A stretch of 64,000 nt of DNA from Xenorhabdus cabanillasii (GCF_003386665.1 NZ_QTUB01000001.1:3844001-3908000); one strand, 5' to 3'; counted from the stretch's first letter, positions 34,211-45,314 are shown. Numbers and translations are program-made. The notes: generated from the sequence alone by a model not told the origin.

Positions 34211-34617
34211 TTGTAACATTTTTTATCTGGCTTATCAAAAATAGATAAAATATAGCCTTCGTTATCACCTACAAATGCTCCTAATACAAAAACAACCCCT
34301 TCATTCAAAACCTCTATAGAATTAATTTTTCCTCTCATATTTATTCTTTCTTCTTTATATTTATTTACTACTAATTTATTACTAGAAGCAAGATTATATA
34401 AAGAATCAGCTATCTTTTCATCATAATAATATGGATACCTAGAATTCCAATGTGAATGTCCATCCCCCATAACAGATTTTGCTTCTTCATGAAGATATTC
34501 TTTAGAAAAATTTAAAAATGACTCCTTATTTTTTGGTATCAAACTTTTATCCAAATACACATCTTTTGCATACAAATTAAAAGACAAAAATAGAAGTAAA
34601 AAGAATGATCAAATCAT
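34207..34617 (-). pseudogene. hypothetical secreted protein with in-frame TGA in its signal peptide
   Basis: The best start is ATG 34617 with AAGGAT upstream. It reads M-I-stop-SFFLLLFLSFNLYAKDVYLD: a perfect signal peptide interrupted by TGA at codon 3 (34609-34611). Downstream the frame is open for 135 more codons (HSHWNSRYPYYYDEK, RGKINSIEVLNEGVVFVLGAF, ending CYK). Either the gene is newly inactivated, or a TTG at 34585-34587 restarts translation without an export signal. The C-terminal half could be a small OB-like domain; no firm family. Confidence 0.55.
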
Positions 34618-34869
34618 ATTAATATCCTTGTAACCAACCCTATTTATCATATCAATTCTACTAACTCAAGTATACCTCATAGAAACTGCCCCAGTTTTTG
34701 ACTGGAGGCTTAGAGCTGCCTCTTACAAAAAAGAAGTGTTAATATCAATGAGAGGATAGCCTTAATTAAGCGCCATAATGGGCTGTTACAGTGGAGATAA
34801 GAACAGGATAATAAACAAATTAGTGCTATCCTTTATCTTATACAGCTTAATTACTTGAGGTACAGCACA

Positions 34870-35316
34870 ATGAATTTAATAAAAGCCGCACTCCTTATGA
34901 TTGTCACTGCAATAACTTTACCTTCTGTAGTAGCAGAGAACAAAAAATATGAGTCGATGCTTAATGTTAGTGATAATTACTACATGGATATTAATAATGG
35001 GAAAATATTCGGTATCTACTATGCACCCAAACTAATCGATAAAGACGACAAACCTTGGATGGGATGCTCTAACCCTTTTACAAGAAATGTCACTGTTATC
35101 TCTACCTCACCAGATGAAAGAACTATAGATACTTTCAAAGTAAAAGATAGCGAGGGTGACTATGAAACATATGATATTTCATCAATTTACAAAGATATTC
35201 CGAACTATGCACGCGGTTATATACGATATTTAATCAAGCAAGACGCTAAAATTAAACTCACCTCTCGCGTCTGTGGTAGTGGTGCTTTCCCTACCTTTGT
35301 AGCAGCGGAGAGGTGA
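34870..35316 (+). CDS. small exported protein of unknown function
   Basis: About 148 residues from the ATG at 34870 (MNLIKAALLMIVTAITLPSVVA, a clear signal peptide); the earlier TTG start adds only five residues. The mature protein has MGCSNPFTRNV and SRVCGSGAFP, two cysteines that could pair. The end of the gene overlaps, on the opposite strand, the tail of a transglycosylase remnant, so its last residues may come from a rearrangement. No family recognised. Confidence 0.55.
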   Translation: MNLIKAALLMIVTAITLPSVVAENKKYESMLNVSDNYYMDINNGKIFGIYYAPKLIDKDDKPWMGCSNPFTRNVTVISTSPDERTIDTFKVKDSEGDYETYDISSIYKDIPNYARGYIRYLIKQDAKIKLTSRVCGSGAFPTFVAAER

Positions 35317-35826
35317 TTATCTAACTCATGGATACTGCATCGAGGTTGTGACTTTCCCTGTGGTTTTTCTTGGAATCTTTGCCGTTCTCCGGTCTTGTTA
35401 TCGACTAAGGCTATTTCGACCAGAAAAGGTTTATTACCGATAGCATCCCTGACTGCCTTCGCAATGTTCGCGGCGATAACTTCCTCATATTCGCTTTCTT
35501 TCTTCTGGCCGTAGAGTGAGGGGAATGGAAATTGCTGTTCTTGCCTGTTGCGGCTGTTTTCGGTGATGGCGGCACCATCTATCATATGCTGCTTAACGAG
35601 AGGGACATAATTACGTGTTTCTCTTGGCATATTCGCCATGCCGTTTTCCTGTAGCTTTCCGATCCCCCCGTTATAGGCTGCCAACATACCCTCCGTGCTG
35701 CCGGTTTTCCCACGCAACCAATGAATGCAGGTATCGGGCGGCTGCATCTGCCGATTTATACGGGTTGAGGACATCATTACCTACCAGCCCCCACTCTTTG
35801 GCTGTACGGGGCATAAACTGCTCCTG
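35217..35826 (-). pseudogene. lytic transglycosylase C-terminal remnant
   Basis: The sequence reads FMPRTAKEWGLVGNDVLNPY and KSADAAARYLHSL in one frame, then changes frame to GKTGSTEGMLAAYNGGIGK, QENGMANMPRETRNYVPLV. These are the last parts of a soluble lytic transglycosylase (AYNGG motif). The catalytic N-terminal part is missing and a frameshift lies near 35725. A non-catalytic tail follows (GQKKESEYEEVIAANIAKAV, FLVEIALVDNKTGERQ). This looks like a phage or conjugative transglycosylase left by a deletion. Confidence 0.6.
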
Positions 35827-36598
35827 CAAATCCCCCTTGTGCTGCAACAGGAGTGAAAGCGGATTTGATAATCAAGGCAAACGCATCTGGAATAGCACTC
35901 ACATTGAGCCCTAAAACGACCATACCTGCACCCAGATAACCTACAGTCATAACCGGCACCAGTTTACCTGCAACATCAGAAATCCGTTTGATACCTCCAA
36001 TCAATACCGCACCAACCAGAAAAACCAGTGCCGCCGCAGTTATGGTTTTATCAACACCAAAGCTACTTTGCAGTACTTCAGAAACTGAGTTGGCTTGTAC
36101 CGTATTACCAATGCCAAAGCCGGCGATACTTCCGAAGAAAGCAAATAATGTTCCAAGCCATACCCATTTTTTCCCCAATCCATTTTTAATATAGTACATG
36201 GGGCCACCAACATAGTTACCGTTCTTATCTGTTTCACGGTAACGTACTGCCAGCACAGCTTCGGAATATTTAGTTGCCATTCCCACTAATGCAGTCATCC
36301 ACATCCAGAACAGTGCACCCGGCCCACCCATAACAATCGCCGTTGCGACCCCTGCTATATTCCCTGTACCTATTGTTGCGGACAAGGCGGTCATTAATGC
36401 ATTAAAAGGGGAAATTTGCCCTTCACTATGTTGTGTATTTTTTTGAAAGAGTAACTTGAACCCTGTCCCTAACTTACGTATCGGTAAGAAAGACAGGCGG
36501 ATCTGCATGAAAATACCTATACCCAGAAGACCAATCAGCATTGGTACTCCCCATACAACCCCGTTTATTGCACCTAACCATTGTGTGATCAGTTCCAT
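35777..36598 (-). pseudogene. sodium:alanine symporter (AGCS), C-terminally truncated
   Basis: From the ATG at 36598 (GAGGG upstream) about 264 residues of an AGCS/AlsT transporter are intact: QIRLSFLPIRKLGTGFKLLF, SPFNALMTALSATIGTGNIAGVATAIVMGGPGALFW, TKYSEAVLAVRYRE, GGPMYYIKNGLGKKW. The family continues for roughly 200 more residues, but after AAQGGFAGA the sequence runs into the transglycosylase remnant and ends with a few foreign residues at 35777. Missing several membrane segments, it should be non-functional. Confidence 0.75.
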
Positions 36599-36913
36599 AT
36601 ATACCCTCGGAATTATACTTAACAAGCTAGTAACAAAAATGTTTCAATTAAATAAAAGATTATTTTGAGGAAATAAGCGAGAACTAATCAGGAATTATTG
36701 GTAAGAAAACTTAATACTGTGAGTGTGATCACCGGCTCAAGTCATATCTTAATAATTTTGTTTATAGCAAATCTTCATACATCACAAAATCAAAGATAAA
36801 AAGCCATTAGGTAAATTATTATCGTGTGATCTGGCAAATTTTGGGTTTTTTATAACAAAAAAATGGGTATTATTCCCTGACAAATAGTTTCTTATGTAAT
36901 TAAAGGATTATCC

Positions 36914-37492
36914 GTGGCAAGAATTGGTTATATCCGAGTGTCAACAAACGACCAAAATAGTGATTTACAAAGAAATGCATTGATCAGCATTAACTGCGAA
37001 ATGATTTTTGAAGATAAAATCAGTGGGAAAACCGCCAATCGTCCGGGATTAAAACGTGCATTAAAGCACCTCAAATCTGGTGATACACTCGTTGTCTGGA
37101 AGCTGGATCGCCTGGGTCGCAGCGTAAAAAATCTGGTGACACTCATTTCAGAACTACACGATCGAGGCATTCATTTTCAAAGTCTGACTGACAGTATCGA
37201 TACCAGCACAGCGATGGGAAGGTTTTTCTTTCATGTAATGAGTGCATTAGCGGAAATGGAACGTGAGTTGATTGTTGAAAGAACTAACGCAGGTTTAGCC
37301 GCAGCACGGGAACAGGGGAGAATTGGCGGGCGTCCTGTCAGGTTTACCGAAGAAGACCAGCAACAAGCCGCCAGATTGCTGAATAAAGGCCACACCAGAA
37401 AACAACTCTCAATTATTTATAATGTGTCGCTGTCAACTATTTATAAATATTTGCCTGCGAATTTAACGGTTAACCTTATCTCTCCAGAGTAA
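36914..37492 (+). CDS. Hin/Gin-type serine recombinase (DNA invertase)
   Basis: 192 residues from a GTG with AAGGA upstream. The catalytic Ser is in RIGYIRVSTNDQNSDLQRNAL. The family hallmarks DKISGKTANRPGLKRAL, VVWKLDRLGRSVKNLV, TSTAMGRFFFHVMSALAEMERELIVERT and the HTH LLNKGHTRKQLSIIYNVSLSTIYKYL follow. Length and all key residues are normal, so it should be active. I see no obvious pair of crossover sites beside it, so its target may be elsewhere. Confidence 0.88.
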   Translation: MARIGYIRVSTNDQNSDLQRNALISINCEMIFEDKISGKTANRPGLKRALKHLKSGDTLVVWKLDRLGRSVKNLVTLISELHDRGIHFQSLTDSIDTSTAMGRFFFHVMSALAEMERELIVERTNAGLAAAREQGRIGGRPVRFTEEDQQQAARLLNKGHTRKQLSIIYNVSLSTIYKYLPANLTVNLISPE

Positions 37493-37510
37493 AACGCTGT
37501 TCCCAATTAC

Positions 37511-38317
37511 CTATTTTTGCAAAAAATCTTTGATAACGTTTACCCATTCTGTTGGGTTTTCTATCTGTACCGCATGACCACTCTTCACTTCCGTGTACAG
37601 ACTGTTTTTTATACTTCTATGAACTTCACGTGCCAGATAGGGCGGGATGAGTGTATCGTGACTTAACCCAATAATTAATGTGTCTTTATTTATCCGGGAA
37701 AGGTAATTTTTGATGTTTATCGATAATCCTAAAGCTATCCGCCTGTTCGCCCCTTTTTCTGACGGTCTGGCACAAATTTGACGGAGCGTTTCCTGCTCCA
37801 ATGATGAAATAAATTCAGGACTGAGAACATGGGAAAGCCCAAAAGCAGTTGCTGAGGCTCGATCGCTGTTTTCCAATTTTAACCAGGTCGTAAATATCAA
37901 CTGGAAATAGGGATCATTATTTGTAGCCCACGGTGCAGTCAATACCAGACGATTCACCAACTGAGGATAAGTCGCTGCAACCACTGCGGCAACAACTGCT
38001 CCTAAAGATACTCCCACTAAATCAACAGGGGTATCACTACTGTCATTAATGGCTGCCGCTACCTGTTCCACAAGATACTCGACAGTCAGTGTCTCTGATG
38101 ACAACCTGGAATTCCCACATCCCGCATAATCAGGAATAATAACTGTCCGATCACCATTAAATGCGGTTTTTATCCCTCCAAAGCTACTATTGCCACTGCT
38201 ATTTGTACCATGGAGAAACATCACCGGATTTTGGTGGCTTTCCTGATTTTCATGAAAGTCTTTACGGTAGGAAACAAATGAATCTGCCAGATGAATAACT
38301 TTTTCAATCGACTGCAC
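37511..38317 (-). CDS. alpha/beta hydrolase
   Basis: 268 residues with the hydrolase fold: oxyanion HG in VMFLHGTNSSGNSSF, nucleophile Ser in VDLVGVSLGAVVAAV, Asp in LIIGLSHDTLIPPYLA and His in VKSGHAVQIENP. Resembles small-molecule esterases or epoxide/ester hydrolases, substrate unknown. It is convergent with the recombinase and separate from the chemotaxis genes. Confidence 0.83.
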   Translation of the reverse strand: MQSIEKVIHLADSFVSYRKDFHENQESHQNPVMFLHGTNSSGNSSFGGIKTAFNGDRTVIIPDYAGCGNSRLSSETLTVEYLVEQVAAAINDSSDTPVDLVGVSLGAVVAAVVAATYPQLVNRLVLTAPWATNNDPYFQLIFTTWLKLENSDRASATAFGLSHVLSPEFISSLEQETLRQICARPSEKGANRRIALGLSINIKNYLSRINKDTLIIGLSHDTLIPPYLAREVHRSIKNSLYTEVKSGHAVQIENPTEWVNVIKDFLQK

Positions 38318-38517
38318 TGTGTTTTCCTTTTATAGGCTCTGAATAATGATATCGATTTATACATCAAATCAACCAGTAACACTGTGCTCTAACCGAAAGT
38401 CCGGCATTTCTGCATATTGGAAACATTGAAAATAACGTTTGGGCAGCCGCCTGACTCGCCCAAACATCAAACTTATTTAAGAATAAATGTTGTTCGTTAA
38501 AGTATTATTACTCGTTA

Positions 38518-39174
38518 TCAAAAACCTAAACTATCCAGTAAATCATCAACCTGCTCCTGGTTGGCAATGACGCCAATCCCATTCTGGTTGACCTGAGGGC
38601 CATTAAGAAGACTTTCGTTCTCTTTTTTAGTTTTGGCCGCCTGATCAGAAGGCATATTTTCCATTAATACCATGACCAGTTGTTTTTCCAGTTCCTGAAT
38701 GACTTCCATCATCCGTTTAATTACCTGCCCGGTGAGATCCTGAAAGTCTTGGGCCATCATGATCTCAAGCAATTGGGTATTGGTAAATGCAGCATGTTCT
38801 GGTACGAGGTTAAGATAATTTCTCGTGTCAGTTACCAGAGTGCGCGCATCAGCCAGTTCTAAATTAGTCGGGTTCGCAAACCACTCATCCCAACGTTGAG
38901 TTAAGGATCTTGCAGAGGTTTCCAATTCATTCTGGCGAGGCTGAGCTACTTCAACGCAGTTCAGCACTCTTTCAGCCGCCTGTGCAGTCATCTGGACAAC
39001 GTAATTCAATCGTTCCCTCGCATCAGGGATCGCCTCAGCCGCCTGAGCAATGGTTCGATCCAATCCCAGTTCACGCAGACTATCACGCAGCATCCTTGTT
39101 AACTGCCCGATACGACTGATTATTTCACTGGTTGTAACAGCTTCATCTCTCGGCATGACTGGATTTTCACTCAT
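38518..39174 (-). CDS. cheZ: CheZ phosphatase
   Basis: 218 residues. The long helical hairpin carries [25 protein letters not shown] with the catalytic Gln in the DLTGQ region. The extreme C-terminus [10 protein letters not shown] is the CheY-binding peptide. It speeds dephosphorylation of CheY-P. It follows cheY by nine bases and ends the che operon; flhB, which usually follows cheZ in enterics, is not here. Confidence 0.95.
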   Translation of the reverse strand: MSENPVMPRDEAVTTSEIISRIGQLTRMLRDSLRELGLDRTIAQAAEAIPDARERLNYVVQMTAQAAERVLNCVEVAQPRQNELETSARSLTQRWDEWFANPTNLELADARTLVTDTRNYLNLVPEHAAFTNTQLLEIMMAQDFQDLTGQVIKRMMEVIQELEKQLVMVLMENMPSDQAAKTKKENESLLNGPQVNQNGIGVIANQEQVDDLLDSLGF

Positions 39175-39183
39175 TTTGTCTCC

Positions 39184-39573
39184 TTAAAGCCCCAATTTTT
39201 CAAATATTTTATTGAGCTTTTCTTCCAAAATCGCCGCAGTAAATGGTTTCACAACATAACCACTGGCTCCGGCTTGTGCTGCTGCAATGATGTTTTCTTT
39301 TTTTGCTTCTGCCGTCACCATCAAAACTGGCAAAGCAGCCAATTTTTCGTCACTGCGAATTGTTTTCAACAATTCGAGACCATCAATGTTAGGCATATTC
39401 CAGTCAGAAATAACAAAATCAAATTCGGCTGCACGAAGCTTTGCCAGCGCTTCTGCTCCATCCAGTGCCTCATCAACATTGTTAAAGCCTAATTCTTTCA
39501 GCAAATTACGTACAATTCGACGCATGGTTGAAAAGTCATCAACCACCAGAAATCTTAGATCCTTATTTGCCAT
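39184..39573 (-). CDS. cheY: CheY response regulator
   Basis: 129 residues, a single receiver domain. Acid pocket Asp12/Asp13, phospho-acceptor Asp57 (VISDWNMP), Thr87 (MVTAEA) and Lys109 (VVKPF) are all present, as in E. coli CheY. When phosphorylated by CheA it binds FliM to change motor rotation. Confidence 0.97.
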   Translation of the reverse strand: MANKDLRFLVVDDFSTMRRIVRNLLKELGFNNVDEALDGAEALAKLRAAEFDFVISDWNMPNIDGLELLKTIRSDEKLAALPVLMVTAEAKKENIIAAAQAGASGYVVKPFTAAILEEKLNKIFEKLGL

Positions 39574-39704
39574 AAAAACTCCTTGAAATTTTATTCATCC
39601 AACAACACCGTGCTGTAAAAGTTAACTACAATATTCCCTTTATCTTTCAAGGCACGGCCTTGCTGACTGTGCTGCAACTTGAAATATATCAGGTATAACA
39701 ACGA

Positions 39705-40757
39705 CTAAATCCGAATCGATTGCCCGGTACTGATTTTAGCCAGCATAGTTTTACTCAGCTTTTGCAGATCCATCACTTCATCGACAGCACCCAACTGGAT
39801 CGCGGCCCGCGGCATACCAAAGACCACACAACTCGATTCACTTTGTGCTAATGTGTAGGCACCCGCTTGTTTCATTTCCAATAAACCCGCTGCACCATCA
39901 CTGCCCATACCCGTTAAAATGACGCCCACCGCGTTACGCCCTGCATATTTAGCAACAGAACGAAACAGAACATCAACAGAAGGACGGTGACGATTAACCG
40001 GTGGAGTACTGCTGGTCATAATTTGGTAGTTAGCTCCGCTACGGCACAGTTCCATATGGCGATCTCCCGGTGCGATATAGGCATGTCCCGGTAAGACACG
40101 TTCACCATCTTCTGCTTCTTTGACAGTGATCTGGCTCAATTTATTTAGCCGTTCTGCAAATGAGCGGGTAAAACCGGATGGCATGTGCTGTGTAATAAGT
40201 AACGCCGGGCTGGTAACAGGTAAAGGTTGCAGCAAATTCTTGATTGCCTCAGTTCCTCCGGTTGAAGCCCCAACCGCGATCAATTTCTCACTGGACAAAA
40301 GTGGCTTAAAATTCAGCGGAGCCACAATTTCTTGTGTTGGTCTTACTGTGCTGATTTTTGCCTGTGCCGCCGCCCGGATTTTTTCCGCAATCAGTTCACT
40401 ATAGGCCAGCATGCCTTCACGAATACCTAATTGTGGCTTGGTCACAAAGTCTACAGCACCCAATTCCAGTGCTTTCAATGTAATTTCCGAACCTTTTGCC
40501 GTCAGAGACGAAACCATTACAACAGGCATAGGTCGCAAACGCATTAATTTATCAAGAAAATCAATACCATCCATCCGAGGCATCTCAACATCCAATGTCA
40601 ATACCTGCGGGTTATATTTTTTGATTAAATCGCGGGCAACATACGGATCAGGCGCACAGTCCACCACTTCCATGTCTGGGTGGCTATTGATTATTTCCCG
40701 CATGATTTGACGCATCAGCGCCGAATCATCCACACAAAGAACTGTTATTTTATTCAT
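39705..40757 (-). CDS. cheB: CheB methylesterase/deamidase
   Basis: 350 residues. N-terminal receiver with Asp56 (LTLDVEMP) and C-terminal esterase with triad Ser165 (VGASTGGTE), His191 (ITQHMPSGF) and Asp287 ([10 protein letters not shown]). It removes methyl groups from MCPs for adaptation. It overlaps cheR by eight bases. The 131-base gap before cheY shows nothing I can name. Confidence 0.96.
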   Translation of the reverse strand: MNKITVLCVDDSALMRQIMREIINSHPDMEVVDCAPDPYVARDLIKKYNPQVLTLDVEMPRMDGIDFLDKLMRLRPMPVVMVSSLTAKGSEITLKALELGAVDFVTKPQLGIREGMLAYSELIAEKIRAAAQAKISTVRPTQEIVAPLNFKPLLSSEKLIAVGASTGGTEAIKNLLQPLPVTSPALLITQHMPSGFTRSFAERLNKLSQITVKEAEDGERVLPGHAYIAPGDRHMELCRSGANYQIMTSSTPPVNRHRPSVDVLFRSVAKYAGRNAVGVILTGMGSDGAAGLLEMKQAGAYTLAQSESSCVVFGMPRAAIQLGAVDEVMDLQKLSKTMLAKISTGQSIRI

Positions 40758-41661
40758 GATCCCTCCTTGCCCGGCCTACACCGTAAACGGTCTGTCCTTG
40801 CAAGTAGAACTCTCGGCTAATTTGAGTGACGTTTTCGGAATGCCCTGCAAAGAGCAGACCATCCGGTTTTAAGAAATTAACAAAGCGGCGCAAAATTCTT
40901 TCCTGCGTTTTTTTATCAAAATAAATCATGACATTACGACAAAAAATTGCATCAAATTTACCTTCCAGTGCCCACTCAGAATCAAGTAAATTCAGGTGCT
41001 GAAAGCTAACCAGCTCAGTAAGCACCGGGCGAACTCTGGCGTACCCTTCAAAATAACCAACACCTTTGAAAAAATATTTTTTCTTTTGGCTTTCACTCAG
41101 ATGCTGTAATTCATCCAATCGATAAACACCCTGGCGGGCTTTTTCCAATACCTGGGTATCAATATCGCTGCCAATGATTTTTATCCGGTTTGAGCAGTGC
41201 CCCAATACATCACACGATCTGCCACACAAGGTGTCATACAGTGTCATTGCAATGGAATACGGCTCTTCTCCCGTTGATGCTGCCGCGCTCCAGACACGGT
41301 AAATTCCCCCATTTTTTCTGCTGGCGTGTGCCGCCAGAATAGGAAAATGATGGGCTTCCCTGAAAAATGCAGTGAGATTGGTCGTTAATGCATTGATAAA
41401 TAATTCCCATTCCTTGCTATAACTATCCTGTTCCAGAATCGACAGATATTGACCAAAATCATTGAGCCCCAGAACACGCAAGCGCCTGACCAGGCGGTTA
41501 TAAACCATCTCACGTTTATTTTTTGCCAATACAATGCCAGCCCGTTGGTAAATAAACTGGCAGATGCGCTGAAATTGCGCATCCGACAATGTATGCCGCT
41601 GAAACATAAAGTTCAGCGGTGCAGTAGCTTCAGCATCTGAAGCTGTTAAATTGAATTTCAT
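40750..41661 (-). CDS. cheR: CheR MCP methyltransferase
   Basis: 303 residues. N-terminal helical domain ([33 protein letters not shown]) and a SAM-binding C-terminal domain ([58 protein letters not shown]). It methylates receptor glutamates. Six bases separate it from the upstream receptor gene. Confidence 0.96.
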   Translation of the reverse strand: MKFNLTASDAEATAPLNFMFQRHTLSDAQFQRICQFIYQRAGIVLAKNKREMVYNRLVRRLRVLGLNDFGQYLSILEQDSYSKEWELFINALTTNLTAFFREAHHFPILAAHASRKNGGIYRVWSAAASTGEEPYSIAMTLYDTLCGRSCDVLGHCSNRIKIIGSDIDTQVLEKARQGVYRLDELQHLSESQKKKYFFKGVGYFEGYARVRPVLTELVSFQHLNLLDSEWALEGKFDAIFCRNVMIYFDKKTQERILRRFVNFLKPDGLLFAGHSENVTQISREFYLQGQTVYGVGRARRDHE

Positions 41662-41667
41662 CTGACC

Positions 41668-43305
41668 TCAGCGTACTTGATTTACAACATACTCATCGGT
41701 CATTTTTGATGCAGGATATACCTGATGGTCATGATCATGCTCATGTTCCAAACCTGTCGGTAATTCAAATTGAGCAACCGTTTTCACCAATATATCTGCC
41801 TTATCTTCAAGCGCAGATGCAGCAGCAGCAGACTGTTCCACCAATGCCGCATTTTGCTGTGTGACTTGATCCATCTGACTGACAGCCTGGGCTATCTGAT
41901 GAATACCCCGGCTTTGTTCATCGGAAGCCGCAGCAATTTCAGCCATCAGATCAGTAACTTGATTTACTGATTTGACCAATTCATCCATTGTTCGTCCGGC
42001 ATTATTCACCAGATCAGAGCCTTGATTAACTCGATGGACGGATTCATCGATCAACATTTTGATTTCTTTTGCGGCGTCAGCGCTGCGTTGCGCCAGATCA
42101 CGAACTTCTCCGGCCACCACAGAAAATCCTCGGCCCTGCTCACCAGCACGGGCGGCCTCAACCGCTGCATTCAAGGCCAGAATGTTGGTCTGGAAGGCGA
42201 TACCATCAATCACGCTGATAATCGCACTGATTTTCTTCGAGCTATTGGCAATTTCGTCCATCGTCGCAACAACACTGCTGGTCTGTTCACCGCCTTTCAT
42301 TGCTGTTTGAGAAGCCGCTACCGCAAGTGCGCTGGCCTGACGTGCATGTTCTGCGTTCTGCTTAACAGTAACCGTTAACTGTTCCATACTGGCCGCAGTT
42401 TCTTCCAGTGATGCTGCCTGTTCCTCTGTACGTGAGGATAAATCAGTATTACCTTGCGTGATTTCCTGAATACCTGCATACATCTGGTTGGTATTATCCC
42501 GCACCGACGAAATGGATTTGATCAGTGAATTCTGCATATCACGCAGTTTTCTGAATATGTTACCAATTTCGTCATTGGTGGTGACTGCCACTTCTTTATT
42601 TAACCGCCCTTCAGCCACATCCTGAAAACAAGCTCTCATATTTGCAAAAGGTTTGAGAAGGTTACGTTTCAGCCACCAGTGAGCTGACAGAGAAACAACA
42701 AACACCATCAGGATAGAGCCAAAGAACATGGCAATGGAGACTTTATAATAAAATGCGCCATCAGAGACCGCTTTACTGATATGAGCACCGAGATAATGCA
42801 TATAGTTATTGTATGCAACCTCTAATTTACTCTGATAACTTTCTGTTGGTTGATCGAGGAATTCCTGAAAGTGCCCTTCATAAAGGAAGGTTTTTAATTC
42901 CTTCAATGCATTAATGTATTCCTGGTATGAATGCTCAACAGCCGACAATAATTCGGCTCCATTGTCACTCTGCTCTATCAGAGGTAATGCACTAAAACGT
43001 GCGAAGCTCCTTTCGGCTTCATTTAGTGAACTTTTGAGCAATGCTTCCATTTCATCTATCTGCTCTCTCGGTTGCCCGACTTTATGAGCAATCGCGATCT
43101 TATTCAAGGTGTTACGCGTTTGCAGCAACGCCGCCCAACTCAATCCAAGGGTATCTCTCCGTTGAGTTCCCAAATCAATTCTTTCTATATATGACTGGTC
43201 TGTATAAATTATCCCCAAAGATAAGCCACTGGAAATAATCTGCATAACACAAAACATCATCAGTAATAGATACAAACTGGTTGATATGCGAAACCTGCCT
43301 AACAT
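41668..43305 (-). CDS. methyl-accepting chemotaxis protein without NWETF tail
   Basis: 545 residues. TM1 about 10-32, four-helix periplasmic sensor ([19 protein letters not shown]), TM2 about 190-212, HAMP, then the signalling domain with [25 protein letters not shown] and the hairpin tip [37 protein letters not shown]. In the sensor the Arg64-Asn68 pair of Tsr is kept, but the Arg69 and Arg73 positions read Lys and Ala, so ligand choice may differ. It ends in EYVVNQVR with no CheR/CheB-docking pentapeptide, so it may depend on the neighbouring receptor for efficient adaptation. A His-rich patch (EHEHDHDHQ) precedes the end. Confidence 0.92.
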   Translation of the reverse strand: MLGRFRISTSLYLLLMMFCVMQIISSGLSLGIIYTDQSYIERIDLGTQRRDTLGLSWAALLQTRNTLNKIAIAHKVGQPREQIDEMEALLKSSLNEAERSFARFSALPLIEQSDNGAELLSAVEHSYQEYINALKELKTFLYEGHFQEFLDQPTESYQSKLEVAYNNYMHYLGAHISKAVSDGAFYYKVSIAMFFGSILMVFVVSLSAHWWLKRNLLKPFANMRACFQDVAEGRLNKEVAVTTNDEIGNIFRKLRDMQNSLIKSISSVRDNTNQMYAGIQEITQGNTDLSSRTEEQAASLEETAASMEQLTVTVKQNAEHARQASALAVAASQTAMKGGEQTSSVVATMDEIANSSKKISAIISVIDGIAFQTNILALNAAVEAARAGEQGRGFSVVAGEVRDLAQRSADAAKEIKMLIDESVHRVNQGSDLVNNAGRTMDELVKSVNQVTDLMAEIAAASDEQSRGIHQIAQAVSQMDQVTQQNAALVEQSAAAASALEDKADILVKTVAQFELPTGLEHEHDHDHQVYPASKMTDEYVVNQVR

Positions 43306-43321
43306 GTAATCACCTCGTTTA

Positions 43322-43342
43322 ACGGCTGCATGATGCAGCCGT
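43322..43342. repeat. 10-bp hairpin between the two receptor genes
   Basis: ACGGCTGCATGATGCAGCCGT is a near-perfect palindrome in the 56-base gap between the two receptor genes. It is not followed by a T-run, so it more likely acts as mRNA-stabilising or attenuating hairpin than as a full terminator. Confidence 0.5.
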
Positions 43343-43361
43343 AGTTATCGCTATTATTTTT

Positions 43362-45065
43362 TTAGAATGTTTCCCAATTAGATGGGTCTTCCACATCGCT
43401 GCTTTTTTTCAGCACAGGAGGATTTGTTTTATTAGCTGGAGGAGTCGACGATTTTATCGTCGGTAAAACTTCATGTTTTCTTTTCTCAGGCTGCTTCCTT
43501 TCTGCCTGCTCCGGTAACTGAAATAATGATACTGCTTTGGTCAAGATCATGGCCTGCTCTTCCAGTGCTGCTGCTGCGGCCGCAGACTGTTCAACCAATG
43601 ATGCATTCTGTTGTGTGACCCTGTCCATTTCAGAGATAGCGACACCGACTTGTGTAATTCCCCGACTTTGTTCATCAGAAGCCGATGCTATTTCTCCCAT
43701 GATGTCAGTCACACGGGTAACAGAATCGACAATTTGGTTCATTGTTTCACCAGCACTTTCCACCAGCACAGAGCCGGTATCAGTACGGCTGACGGAGTCT
43801 TCAATCAGTGATTTGATCTCTTTCGCTGCTTCTGCACTGCGCTGTGCCAGATTGCGGACTTCACCGGCAACCACCGCAAAACCTCGGCCGTGTTCACCAG
43901 CACGAGCAGCTTCTACCGCAGCATTAAGAGCCAGAATATTAGTCTGGAAAGCGATGGCATCAATAACACCGGTGATATCTGAAATTTTGCGTGAACTATC
44001 AGCAATTTCGTGCATAGTCTGCACTACATTTGCTACTACTTTGCCACCCTGACGGGCGATATCAGAGGCGTTATCAGCCAGATTACTGGCCTGTCGAGCG
44101 TTGTCAGCATTTTGTTTTACCGTTGCTGTCAACTGTTCCATGCTGGCCGCAGTTTCTTCCAATGAAGCCACTTGCTGCTCAGTACGGGCAGAGAGATCGT
44201 TGTTACCCGCAGCGATTTCGCTGGTGCCGGTATAGATGGTTTCAGTACTGTGATGCACACTTCTGACGGTATGGATCAGCTCGTCTTGCATATTTTTCAG
44301 ACCAACCGCCAACACTCCCATTTCATTGTTGCCAGAGACATCAACAGTTTTAGTCAAATCACCTTTCGAGAAAGCTTTAATGGCATCTAACAGTTTGTTC
44401 AGTGGATCGATCAATGAGTTACGCAAACCAACCCAACTTGCTGCCATGACGGCAATCAGCAATACAAATACAAAAATCAGACTAATGACGATATTGTGGT
44501 AGGCGGTATCAGCTTCATCTGACAACTGCTGATACAGTTTTTCATTTTGATCCAGGTAAAAGGCGTATTCAGCATCAAATGCGTTCTGATACGTAGTGGT
44601 TGGCTGAGCAAAAAATTCTTTAAACTGTTTCTTTGCCAGCAACGCATCTAGTTCTTTCAGTGCATTGAGATAGTCATGGTGGGTTTGTCTTAAACTCTGC
44701 ATACGCTCTGGCTCGCGTATAACTATGCTTGGCAATTGCTCAAATTGCTGGAAACGACGCTCTGCACGCGCTAAGTTGACCTTAGCTTCTGCTAAAATAT
44801 CCTCAATTTTGTAATCGCCCTCTCCACCATGCTCTTTCATGATATAGAAGATACCAATACGATTCAGGTTATTACGGGCTTGTAGCAGGTTGATCCAACT
44901 CTCATCCAATAATTTCTGACGCTGCCGCATTTCATCTAATGTATCAAAGGCTTTGGTATCATTCTTTAATGCCTTAAAGAACAGTCCCCCTGAGACAAAT
45001 TGCAGAGCACCAAATAATATGATGACCGAGATAAGTCCCGTCACTATTTTCATCCGGTTAAACAT
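43362..45065 (-). CDS. methyl-accepting chemotaxis protein with NWETF tail
   Basis: 567 residues. TM1 about 8-30, sensor with [19 protein letters not shown] (Arg64, Asn68 and Arg69 of Tsr kept, Arg73 replaced), TM2 about 193-215, HAMP, and the signalling domain ([58 protein letters not shown]). The C-terminal NWETF pentapeptide is the CheR/CheB tether. Asn68 suggests a Tsr-like amino acid receptor. A sigma-28 promoter lies 35 bases upstream, so this gene starts the second che transcript. Confidence 0.94.
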   Translation of the reverse strand: MFNRMKIVTGLISVIILFGALQFVSGGLFFKALKNDTKAFDTLDEMRQRQKLLDESWINLLQARNNLNRIGIFYIMKEHGGEGDYKIEDILAEAKVNLARAERRFQQFEQLPSIVIREPERMQSLRQTHHDYLNALKELDALLAKKQFKEFFAQPTTTYQNAFDAEYAFYLDQNEKLYQQLSDEADTAYHNIVISLIFVFVLLIAVMAASWVGLRNSLIDPLNKLLDAIKAFSKGDLTKTVDVSGNNEMGVLAVGLKNMQDELIHTVRSVHHSTETIYTGTSEIAAGNNDLSARTEQQVASLEETAASMEQLTATVKQNADNARQASNLADNASDIARQGGKVVANVVQTMHEIADSSRKISDITGVIDAIAFQTNILALNAAVEAARAGEHGRGFAVVAGEVRNLAQRSAEAAKEIKSLIEDSVSRTDTGSVLVESAGETMNQIVDSVTRVTDIMGEIASASDEQSRGITQVGVAISEMDRVTQQNASLVEQSAAAAAALEEQAMILTKAVSLFQLPEQAERKQPEKRKHEVLPTIKSSTPPANKTNPPVLKKSSDVEDPSNWETF

Positions 45066-45099
45066 GACTTCCCTTGTGTAATAAATTGCTATGCCTGTG

Positions 45100-45126
45100 T
45101 TATCGGCATCCTTAAAGGGAACTTTA
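45100..45126 (-). promoter_or_regulatory. sigma-28 (FliA) promoter
   Basis: Read on the minus strand: TAAAGTTC, 11 bases, GCCGATAA. This matches the enteric FliA consensus (TAAAGTTT-N11-GCCGATAA) at 15 of 16 positions with ideal spacing. It drives the receptor-cheRBYZ transcript. Confidence 0.9.
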
Positions 45127-45314
45127 CGTGTGATACAAAAAATTAAGTTTTTACTGTGTATTTTTGATCTACAACAAACCGGGCTGCTTTTTCACGCTGC
45201 TATTTTTGCCCTGCCGACTTCCTGTTTTTCACCACTTTCTTTTGCCTTTTGCATACTTCTACTTTGCACCAGCCTCTTAGCAAAAAGAGCGAGAATTACG
45301 GCAGCCCTGAAATA

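Noticed and set aside
36626..36913. Inversion crossover sites near the serine recombinase
   Set aside because: No matching inverted 26-bp hix/gix-like sites were seen around it.
43537..44052. Frames antisense to the receptor genes
   Set aside because: Low-complexity shadows of the MCP signalling domain.
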